From: CAYQLK01 sp964426075
GTDB lineage: Bacteria; Patescibacteriota; Microgenomatia; CAYQLK01
Length of the DNA stretch: 12,182 nucleotides
Direction of reading: 5' to 3'
NCBI GenBank assembly: GCA_964426075.1
Contig: CAYROP010000026.1
Coordinates: forward strand, 1-12,182
Part shown: positions 6,872-12,182 of the stretch, in pieces
Position numbering within the stretch: position 1 is the stretch's first letter
Layout: every line of letters starts with the position of its first letter
Program-made: the position numbers and the translations under genes
The notes under the pieces: model-generated
What the model was told of the DNA's origin: nothing
Database searches by the model: none
Seen by the model: the letters and a program-made list of their open reading frames with translations, nothing else

Positions 6872-7537
6872 TTGAATAAAACATTTATTTTTTACTATTT
6901 TTTATATTTGGTTTGTATTTTGACGTTGGGATTCGGATTTAGTAATAACCCAGATATATTAAAAATAACCGATTCTACAAAGACTTCAATATCAAATTAT
7001 GGCGTTTGGTCACCAATTGTCTATATAATTTTAGTTTGTTTTGCAATATTAATTCCACCGCTTCCTGATATTCCATTTATTCTAGGTGGAGGTTTATCGT
7101 TCCCTTTTTTTGTAGGAGTAATTTCCACAATCCTTGCATTTTTTATTTCAGCTACAGTCAATTTTTATATAGGTAGATACTTTACTGAAAAGATTTTAAA
7201 ACTTTTAACGACGAAGAACGATCGAAGCCAGATCAACTCATTTTCTGAATATATAAACACAAGATCAGTATTAATTTTCAGATCACTTCCTGGAGTTAGT
7301 TTTGGTTTAGTCAGCTATGCGAGTGGAATTTCAACGCTATCATACAAAAAGTACCTAATTGCCACCATGATTCCAACAGTAATTTATATATTTTTAATAT
7401 TTTATTTTATTAATGAAATAATTTATTCTACTCAAACGCTTGCCATTGTTAGCCTATTTTCAGTCTTGATCCTTGTTGTTTTTCCATTATTGTTACAGAT
7501 CAAGTCATTTAAAAATTGGATTAAAATGTCAAAGTAA
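6872..7537 (+). CDS. VTT-domain membrane protein, TVP38/TMEM64 (DedA-related) family
   Basis: This 221-residue protein is strongly hydrophobic with about five or six spans. Residues 62-102 hold PPLPDIPFILGGGLSF and, after a span, N97-F-x-x-G101-R102; residues 136-160 hold FRSLPGVSFGLVSYASGISTLSYKK. These are the two hallmark reentrant segments of the VTT/SNARE-associated family, with the Arg and Pro-Gly of the second loop kept. Relatives include DedA flippases and TMEM41B/VMP1 lipid scramblases, so a role in moving lipids across the membrane is likely but not shown. The TTG at 6872 is the only usual start codon between the in-frame stop at 6836 and the first span. The uppP start lies only 14 bases after the stop, suggesting a joint role in undecaprenyl carrier recycling. 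Confidence 0.85.
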   Translation: MNKTFIFYYFLYLVCILTLGFGFSNNPDILKITDSTKTSISNYGVWSPIVYIILVCFAILIPPLPDIPFILGGGLSFPFFVGVISTILAFFISATVNFYIGRYFTEKILKLLTTKNDRSQINSFSEYINTRSVLIFRSLPGVSFGLVSYASGISTLSYKKYLIATMIPTVIYIFLIFYFINEIIYSTQTLAIVSLFSVLILVVFPLLLQIKSFKNWIKMSK

Positions 7538-7543
7538 TATAAT
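7516..7543 (+). promoter_or_regulatory. Possible promoter giving a nearly leaderless uppP transcript
   Basis: A perfect TATAAT lies at 7538-7543, with a partial -35 (TTGGAT, 7516-7521) 16 bases before it. The uppP ATG begins at 7552, so a start seven bases past the box would put the transcript end within about two bases of the ATG. The box overlaps the stop codon of the previous gene by no bases but lies directly after it. In AT-rich DNA a chance match is possible. Confidence 0.35.
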
Positions 7544-7551
7544 AATTAGGT

Positions 7552-8382
7552 ATGGGAATATTGGCATTTATTATTTTAGGTATTATTCAGGGGGCAACAG
7601 AATTTTTACCAATTTCTTCAACTGGACATTTAATTGTTTTTGAGTCACTTTTTCATATATCTTCAGATCAATTTGGTCTTGTTTTTGATGTAGCTCTACA
7701 TCTAGGTACTTTGCTTGCTGTAATAATTTACTTTTTTAATGATCTTAAACAGGTATTCGTTGGTATTTTAAAGTCGTTTTATTTTTTTAACATCAAATCT
7801 CAAGAGCAAAAACTAGGATGGTTAGTTTTAATATCTGCCATCCCTGCTGGCGTTGCCGGGTTTTTGTTCGAAAATATTGTTGACTCTGCGTTTCGTTCGC
7901 CAATGCTTGTGGCTCTTATGTTATTTTCTGTCTCTTTGTATTTTATTTATTCAGAACGTAAAGCAAAACATCAAAGAAGCCTCTCTTCTTTAAGTTTTAC
8001 TGATGCATTGGTTTTGGGACTTGCTCAGGCAATATCGCTAATTCCTGGTACAAGCAGATCCGGAATTGTTATCTCTTCAGCAATGGTTTTAGGCTTAAAA
8101 AGAGTTGAGGCGGCACGATTTGCATTTTTGATGGCAGTTCCAACAATTGCAGGTGCAGCATTAAAACAGCTCTGGCCTTTCATTGCTAATCCGTCAACAT
8201 TCCCTAAAGAATTACAGTTATCATTTATTGTTGGAATTATTGCCGCAGCAATATCTGGATTTTTAGCGATTAAGTTCATGATGCATTTCTTGGCAAAATT
8301 TACCCTTATTTCCTTCGTAATTTACAGGTATATATTTGGATTCTTAATAATATTCATGTTCCTTTTGGGTTTGGTTTCTTAG
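7552..8382 (+). CDS. uppP: Undecaprenyl-diphosphatase UppP (BacA family)
   Basis: UppP removes one phosphate from undecaprenyl diphosphate so that the lipid carrier can be reused for peptidoglycan and other surface polymers. The 276-residue length is normal for the family. The first active-site segment, residues 13-26, reads QGATEFLPISSTGH, with Q13 and E17 of the (E/Q)xxxE motif and His26. The second is PGTSRSG at 165-171, with Arg169; the Thr usually found three residues after SRS-S is Val173 here, a small change. About eight hydrophobic spans are visible, as expected. It ends in TAG, the only TAG stop among the complete genes. It follows the VTT-domain gene by 14 bases, and an AGG one base before the ATG is too close to act as a Shine-Dalgarno site. 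Confidence 0.96.
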   Translation: MGILAFIILGIIQGATEFLPISSTGHLIVFESLFHISSDQFGLVFDVALHLGTLLAVIIYFFNDLKQVFVGILKSFYFFNIKSQEQKLGWLVLISAIPAGVAGFLFENIVDSAFRSPMLVALMLFSVSLYFIYSERKAKHQRSLSSLSFTDALVLGLAQAISLIPGTSRSGIVISSAMVLGLKRVEAARFAFLMAVPTIAGAALKQLWPFIANPSTFPKELQLSFIVGIIAAAISGFLAIKFMMHFLAKFTLISFVIYRYIFGFLIIFMFLLGLVS

Positions 8383-8406
8383 AATTTATCAATTTTAGAA
8401 AAACAT

Positions 8407-9525
8407 ATGGATTCTCTAATATCAAGTTATAAAGAATTACTTTCAAGCTTAGAAATAATTACTAATAGACTAAACATAACCGAGAAAAAAAAGAAACTTG
8501 AAGAGCTTAATTTGCTTACCAAAGATACAAATTTTTGGTCAGACAATATTACTGCCCAAAAAATAATGAAAGAAATCTCGTTGATCGAAAAAGAAATCAC
8601 TACCATTATAAGTCTACAACAAAAAATCAACGAAAATATTGATATTCTAAATTATGCCAAAGAAGACAGTTTGGAAATCGATGAAAAAACTGAAAATTCT
8701 CTCAAAACTGAATATCAGGATTTAAAAAAACAAATTGAAGATTTAGAAATATTGGTTTTTCTATCTGGCACTCACGACCAAGGTAATGCAATTGTTTCTG
8801 TACATTCTGGCCAGGGTGGAACAGAGGCGATGGATTGGGCAGCGATGCTGTCAAGGATGTATCAGAGATACGTAGAGACTAAACAAGGTTGGAAAAGTGA
8901 AGTAATAAGCGAAGTGGAGGGCGAGGAGGCAGGTGTCAAAGAAGTGTCCATTCTAATATCTGGAGATTATGCTTATGGCTATTTAAAAGGTGAAATGGGT
9001 GTACATCGCCTTGTCAGGCAATCACCATTTAATGCTGATCAGTTAAGACAAACCTCTTTTGCGCTTGTAGAGGTTATGCCGGAGATGGATGACAATCCAG
9101 ACATCGAGATCAAACCCGAAGATATTGAGGTAGATACTTATCGTTCAGCTGGGGCGGGTGGTCAGAATGTCAACAAAGTTGAAACGGCGGTTCGAATCAA
9201 ACATCTTCCAACTGGAATTGTTGTAGCGTCACAAACCCAAAGATATCAGGCTCAAAACAAGGAAAATGCGATGAAACTACTTAGGGCAAAGTTATTTCAG
9301 AGACAAAAAGACCAAGCTGACGCCGAAAATAAAAAATTAAAAAGCGGTTTAACTATGGCCGGCTGGGGCAATCAAATAAGATCATATATATTACACCCAT
9401 ACAAGCTTGTTAAAGATGTCAGAACTGGATACGAAGAGACAAACGCTGAATCAGTTTTGGACGGAAATATTGAAAACTTTATCCTAGCTGAGCTCAAGTC
9501 TGACCTAGACAATGTCAAAAATTAA
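8407..9525 (+). CDS. prfB: Peptide chain release factor 2, encoded without a frameshift
   Basis: RF2 ends translation at UGA and UAA. The 372-residue protein has the N-terminal helical domain with FWSD near residue 43, the GTEAMDWAAMLSRMY region at 138-152, the stop-codon reading tripeptide SPF at 206-208 (RF1 has a P-x-T there), and the catalytic GGQ at 251-253 in the sequence SAGAGGQNVNKVET. The SPF motif and family length make RF2, not RF1, nearly certain. In many bacteria prfB needs a +1 frameshift at an in-frame UGA near codon 26 for autoregulation; here the region around codons 20-30 is continuous, without the CUU-UGA slip site, so this control is absent. No Shine-Dalgarno site precedes the ATG. 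The charged segment at 25-34 is lysine-rich. Confidence 0.97.
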   Translation: MDSLISSYKELLSSLEIITNRLNITEKKKKLEELNLLTKDTNFWSDNITAQKIMKEISLIEKEITTIISLQQKINENIDILNYAKEDSLEIDEKTENSLKTEYQDLKKQIEDLEILVFLSGTHDQGNAIVSVHSGQGGTEAMDWAAMLSRMYQRYVETKQGWKSEVISEVEGEEAGVKEVSILISGDYAYGYLKGEMGVHRLVRQSPFNADQLRQTSFALVEVMPEMDDNPDIEIKPEDIEVDTYRSAGAGGQNVNKVETAVRIKHLPTGIVVASQTQRYQAQNKENAMKLLRAKLFQRQKDQADAENKKLKSGLTMAGWGNQIRSYILHPYKLVKDVRTGYEETNAESVLDGNIENFILAELKSDLDNVKN

Positions 9526-9535
9526 CTGCTACAAT
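9506..9535 (+). promoter_or_regulatory. Promoter of the small exported protein gene
   Basis: TAGACA (9506-9511, five of six) is followed by 18 bases and then TACAAT (9530-9535, five of six), with an extended TGC at 9527-9529. It overlaps the last codons of prfB. A start near 9542 leaves a leader of about 27 bases with no Shine-Dalgarno site. Confidence 0.55.
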
Positions 9536-9568
9536 CTAAGTTATATTAGTTCCTAAAAGTATATTTCA

Positions 9569-9979
9569 ATGAAAGTTATATTTGTTATTGTTCCAGTTAT
9601 ATCAATAGTTCTAGGGGTAGGCACCGGTTTTGTACTCGCCCAGGCGACACCCTCAAGATCATCACAATCTGTTTCTGGAGCAACACAAGTAGACTCAGTA
9701 ACAGAACATACAGAACAAGTTCAACAAAAAGATGCAGCTTCTTTTAGGGATAAAGCAGAGGGTGTAATTGAAAAAAACGATGTGTCTGATGGGGAAAATT
9801 TTGCAAGTGGAACTCACAAATTAATCCGAGGTGACGAAAGCCAAACAGCCTATCTTACTTCTTCAGTATTAGATCTAAACGAGTACGTTGGTCAAAAAGT
9901 TACCGTCTACGGTGAAACCTTCTCTTCAAGTCAGGTTGGATGGTTAATGGATGTTGGTCGAGTTGAGGCTTCTCAGTAA
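9569..9979 (+). CDS. Small exported or membrane-anchored protein with a conserved C-terminal beta domain
   Basis: I cannot name a function. The 136-residue protein begins with MKVIFVIVPVISIVLGVGTGF, a hydrophobic segment to about residue 24, followed by AQA at 24-26, a plausible signal peptidase I site; it could also stay as an anchor. Residues 28-75 are polar, rich in Ser, Gln, Glu and Asp, and probably disordered. Residues 80-133 are compact and beta-rich: GTHKLIRGDE, then TAYLTSSVLDLNEYVGQKVTVYGETF, then GWLMDVGRVE. That segment resembles an OB-like fold that I associate with CPR proteins of similar architecture, a recollection and not a search result. The gene has its own promoter and sits between prfB and ftsE, so a link to the envelope module is possible but unproven. 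Confidence 0.75.
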   Translation: MKVIFVIVPVISIVLGVGTGFVLAQATPSRSSQSVSGATQVDSVTEHTEQVQQKDAASFRDKAEGVIEKNDVSDGENFASGTHKLIRGDESQTAYLTSSVLDLNEYVGQKVTVYGETFSSSQVGWLMDVGRVEASQ

Positions 9980-10016
9980 AGGTCTCATTTCTCGGGTCGA
10001 ATCTTTTTAATACTTT

Positions 10017-10025
10017 TGGTAAAAT
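10017..10025 (+). promoter_or_regulatory. Possible extended -10 promoter of ftsEX
   Basis: TGG followed by TAAAAT (10020-10025) is an extended -10 with a five-of-six box. The region 16-18 bases before it has no good -35. A start near 10032 falls inside the palindrome at 10029-10041 and leaves about 26 bases of leader before the ftsE ATG. Confidence 0.4.
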
Positions 10026-10028
10026 CCC

Positions 10029-10041
10029 TACTTAGTAAGTA
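10029..10041. promoter_or_regulatory. Perfect inverted repeat just after the ftsE -10 box
   Basis: TACTTA and TAAGTA flank a single central G, a 13-base perfect inverted repeat that covers the expected transcript start. Its place suits a repressor operator. It is less AT-biased than the repeat at 4729-4740, but no regulator gene is in view and it could be chance. Confidence 0.35.
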
Positions 10042-10057
10042 CATCTAAACTGCCTTT

Positions 10058-10744
10058 ATGATTATTTTTGAACAAGTAAATAAAAAATTCCCTGACGGCT
10101 CAATCGGACTCGAAGATATTACACTTGAAATACCAGACAAGGACTTTGTTTTTCTTATTGGTAAGTCAGGTGCTGGTAAATCAACAATTCTCAAGCTAAT
10201 CAATAAAGAGCTGAACCTTTCGTCGGGCGAAATAAAAGTAAACGACTATAGCTTGTCAAAACTCAAAAGATCAAAAGTACCCAAATTAAGACGGGATATT
10301 GGTATGGTTTTTCAGGACTTCAAATTACTAAACGATCGAACCGTTGCGGAGAATGTGGCGATTGCCCTACAAGTAATTGGTGAAAAAGATTCCAAAATTA
10401 GACAACAGGTTATGGAAACGTTAGATATGGTAGGAATCGCTGATAAAGCCAAGCATTTTCCTTCACAATTATCTGGAGGTGAAGTTCAAAGAACTAGTAT
10501 CGCACGAGCAATTATAGCCAAACCCTCAATATTATTGGCTGATGAGCCAACAGGAGATCTTGATCCAGCTAATTCTGATCTAATTATTGACTTACTTGAA
10601 AATATCAACAAAGAATTAGGAACTACGGTAATCGTGGCAACACACGATGTGCCCATAGTTGATAAACGCCAAAGACGTGTGATTCACTTAGAAAAAGGCA
10701 AAATATTATCAGACAAGAATAAAGGTAAATATGGCAAAGATTAA
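10058..10744 (+). CDS. ftsE: Cell-division ABC ATPase FtsE
   Basis: FtsE is the cytoplasmic ATPase that works with membrane protein FtsX at the divisome to switch on peptidoglycan hydrolysis. The 228-residue protein has all ABC motifs: Walker A GKSGAGKST (35-43), Q-loop Gln86 in MVFQDFKLL, signature LSGGE (138-142), Walker B ILLADEP (158-164) with catalytic Glu163, and the switch His196 in ATHD. The start VNKKFPDGSIGLEDITLEI and the DFKLL stretch after the Q-loop are characteristic of FtsE among ABC proteins. The last 14 bases overlap ftsX in another frame, the usual ftsEX arrangement. The ATG at 10058 has no Shine-Dalgarno site; the start is fixed by the family's N-terminal strand. The C-terminal tail is basic. 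Confidence 0.97.
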   Translation: MIIFEQVNKKFPDGSIGLEDITLEIPDKDFVFLIGKSGAGKSTILKLINKELNLSSGEIKVNDYSLSKLKRSKVPKLRRDIGMVFQDFKLLNDRTVAENVAIALQVIGEKDSKIRQQVMETLDMVGIADKAKHFPSQLSGGEVQRTSIARAIIAKPSILLADEPTGDLDPANSDLIIDLLENINKELGTTVIVATHDVPIVDKRQRRVIHLEKGKILSDKNKGKYGKD

Positions 10745-11600
10745 GACCACAGCAAGATATATTCGTAGGTCTCCATACCAAGCACTTGCAGCTTTCGTGG
10801 TCATGGCAGCAACCTTCTTTATTTCAGGCCTATTTGTGCTAGTGGCGGTTGGAAGTAATGAGGTAATTAAATATTTTGAAGCAAGGCCTCAAATATCCGC
10901 TTTTTTTAAGGACACCGCTCAAGATGATCAAATAATTGCCTTACAAAAAACTATCAAAGACACAAACTTAACCAGCGAAGTTAAGTTTATTTCTAAAGAG
11001 GACGCTTTAAAAATCTATCAAGATCAAAACAAAAACGACCCATTGCTTCTCGAGTTAGTGACCGCAAATATTCTTCCCGCCTCGCTCGACATTTCAACCT
11101 ACAATGCGACCGACCTGGAAAAAATTTCCGAAATACTAATAAAAGAAGAAATAATTGACGAGGTTGTCTATCAAAAAGATGTAGTAGAAAAACTTACCAA
11201 CTGGACCAGAATTTTAAGAGTCGGGGGCATAGCTCTTGTTGCTTTTTTGACCACTGTCTCAATCCTGATTGTTTTTATGGTTATTGGTATGAGAATTGCA
11301 ATTAGAAGAGAGGAAATCAAAATTATGAGACTAATTGGTGCTTCTAATTGGTATATTAAAGCGCCATTTATTTTTGAAGGTATTCTCTACGGCATTGTGG
11401 GGGCGTTAATTTCTAGCTTGGCTATTACAATGTTAGTTTTGTACTTTTCACCTGAAATTGCTCCATTTTTTACCGGCATTCCGATTTTCCCCATCCCAAT
11501 TAGCGTCTTTTTACTTTTAATCGGTGGTCAGTCCTTAGTTGGTGCACTAATCGGGGCAACAGGGGCACAAATTTCCTTAAGACGCTATTTGCGAATCTAA
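10731..11600 (+). CDS. ftsX: Cell-division membrane protein FtsX
   Basis: FtsX is the membrane partner of FtsE and passes the ATPase signal to an extracytoplasmic hydrolase activator. The 289 residues fit the family: a basic N-terminal stretch, span 1 at about 18-41, a large outer domain from 42 to 160, span 2 at about 163-187, a short cytoplasmic loop with IRREEIKIMRLIGASNWYIK (191-210) that contacts FtsE, span 3 at about 213-237, an outer loop with FFTGIPIFPIPI, and span 4 at about 255-277. The FTGIPxFPxPI loop is also common in FtsX. A weak Shine-Dalgarno site, AAAGGT, lies within the end of ftsE. The EnvC/PcsB-like gene begins 71 bases after the stop, so it is probably the protein that this FtsX recruits. 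Confidence 0.97.
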   Translation: MAKIKTTARYIRRSPYQALAAFVVMAATFFISGLFVLVAVGSNEVIKYFEARPQISAFFKDTAQDDQIIALQKTIKDTNLTSEVKFISKEDALKIYQDQNKNDPLLLELVTANILPASLDISTYNATDLEKISEILIKEEIIDEVVYQKDVVEKLTNWTRILRVGGIALVAFLTTVSILIVFMVIGMRIAIRREEIKIMRLIGASNWYIKAPFIFEGILYGIVGALISSLAITMLVLYFSPEIAPFFTGIPIFPIPISVFLLLIGGQSLVGALIGATGAQISLRRYLRI

Positions 11601-11604
11601 AATT

Positions 11605-11633
11605 TTCTAATAAATGTCTGCCAAGTTTATAAT
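11605..11633 (+). promoter_or_regulatory. Possible promoter of the EnvC/PcsB-like gene
   Basis: A perfect TATAAT lies at 11628-11633, with a weak -35 (TTCTAA, three of six) 17 bases before it. A start near 11640 would leave a leader of about 32 bases that includes the hairpin at 11645-11661. Confidence 0.4.
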
Positions 11634-11644
11634 GAAAAGATTAA

Positions 11645-11661
11645 GCCTTAAATAAAAAGGC
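11645..11661 (+). other. Small hairpin in the leader of the EnvC/PcsB-like gene
   Basis: GCCTT and AAGGC can pair as a 5-base stem with a 7-base A-rich loop, followed by GATTTT. It is too weak and too poor in U for a firm terminator. It might attenuate read-through from ftsEX or mask the AAGG before the ATG at 11672. Confidence 0.25.
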
Positions 11662-11671
11662 GATTTTAGCT

Positions 11672-12182
11672 ATGAAAATTTTTAACCTAACTAAAATATC
11701 TCGAATTAGTTTAGTGCTTGTATTACTGCTTGGACTTTTTCCAGTCAGCTTGGTTGAAGCCGATAATGCCAAAATTCAAGAACTTGAGCAAAAACTCGCT
11801 CAAGCCCAAAATGCCTCTAAAACATTAACTTCTGAGATCGCCAAACTTGACGATCAAGTTGAGCTAACAACTTTAAGAATTGCTCAAACAGAAGCAGATT
11901 TAGCCAAACTTGAGGAAGAAATAGGCGTACTAGGAGGTCGAATTGATAGGATTAGAGGCACTTTAACAACACAGTCCGATAAGGTCCTTATCCGTATTAC
12001 TAATACATACAAGAATGGTCGTATATCACCATTGGACCTGTTTCTCTCAAGTAACGACTTTGGTAAGCTTTTAGCGCGCTACAAATACCTCAAAACCATT
12101 CAGCAAAGCGACCGTAAAATTTTAGGACAACTTCAAACCACTAAAAGTTCTTACACTAATCAAAAAGAAACACTTGAAGACA
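11672..12182 (+). CDS. EnvC/PcsB-like coiled-coil peptidoglycan hydrolase regulator, 5' part
   Basis: The reading frame runs off the right edge; 170 residues are visible. Residues 1-30 form a signal peptide: basic MKIFNLTKISR, hydrophobic LVLVLLLGLFPVSL, then VEA, a signal peptidase I site before Asp31. From about 32 to 105 the heptad pattern is strong coiled coil. Residues 105-150 contain RITNTYKNGRISPLDLFLSSNDFGKLLARYKYLKTIQ, a segment typical of EnvC/PcsB/CwlO-type proteins, and coiled coil resumes after it. In such proteins the coiled coil binds the outer loop of FtsX and a C-terminal domain, usually a LytM/M23 peptidase or CHAP domain, cuts or activates cutting of peptidoglycan; that domain lies outside the window, so the exact class is open. 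Its place after ftsEX agrees. The ATG at 11672 is the first start consistent with the signal peptide. Confidence 0.85.
   Translation, partial: MKIFNLTKISRISLVLVLLLGLFPVSLVEADNAKIQELEQKLAQAQNASKTLTSEIAKLDDQVELTTLRIAQTEADLAKLEEEIGVLGGRIDRIRGTLTTQSDKVLIRITNTYKNGRISPLDLFLSSNDFGKLLARYKYLKTIQQSDRKILGQLQTTKSSYTNQKETLED

Noticed and set aside
8025..8279. Minus-strand frame inside uppP
   Set aside because: It overlaps conserved active-site sequence of uppP and shows no domain.
8380..8385. TAGAAT as -10 box of a prfB promoter
   Set aside because: It overlaps the uppP stop, has no TG extension and no -35 at 16-18 bases, so support is too thin to list.
8427..8630. Minus-strand frame inside prfB
   Set aside because: It is the complement of the Lys-rich N-terminal helix region of RF2, with low complexity.

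Overview
The window is about 12.2 kb of AT-rich bacterial DNA. All 15 genes lie on the + strand and are tightly packed, and no gap exceeds about 85 bases. The gene families, the short leaders with few Shine-Dalgarno sites, and several proteins that resemble ones I associate with Candidate Phyla Radiation genomes suggest a Patescibacteria (CPR) member, possibly of the Microgenomates group. That placement is inference. TGA is used as a stop (ends at 416, 2728, 3231, 3605) and a release factor 2 gene is present, so the normal genetic code applies. No tRNA, rRNA, CRISPR array, transposon or convincing intrinsic terminator was seen.

Region 1 (1-4690) is a type IV pilus / type II secretion-like operon. 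It holds the C-terminal end of the inner-membrane platform protein PilC, then four pilin-like proteins: a GspH/FimT type, a 617-residue pilin carrying a probable seven-bladed beta-propeller plus a C-terminal beta-domain, a GspJ-like one, and a PilX/GspK-like one without Glu5. A one-span membrane protein follows. From the propeller gene onward, successive genes are joined by ATGA stop/start overlaps, so they are probably translationally coupled. Together they look like the initiation and tip complex of a pilus whose tip carries a propeller adhesin.

Region 2 (4691-6811) starts with the best promoter in the window, which drives the probable major pilin. Next is a 505-residue protein that joins a degenerate PilM-like cytoplasmic domain, one membrane span, a Pro/Thr linker and an extracytoplasmic LytR_C domain.

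Region 3 (6812-9525) holds a VTT-domain (TVP38/TMEM64) membrane protein directly before undecaprenyl-diphosphatase (uppP), a possible lipid-carrier recycling pair, and then prfB, encoded in one frame without the programmed frameshift.

Region 4 (9526-12182) holds a small exported protein with a conserved C-terminal beta domain, then ftsE, ftsX and the 5' part of an EnvC/PcsB-like coiled-coil protein. This is the usual divisome module in which FtsEX controls peptidoglycan hydrolysis through the coiled-coil partner.

The most unusual items are the propeller-bearing pilin, the PilM-like/LytR_C fusion with its probable shorter relative, and the palindromes lying at or just after predicted start points of the major-pilin and ftsE promoters.
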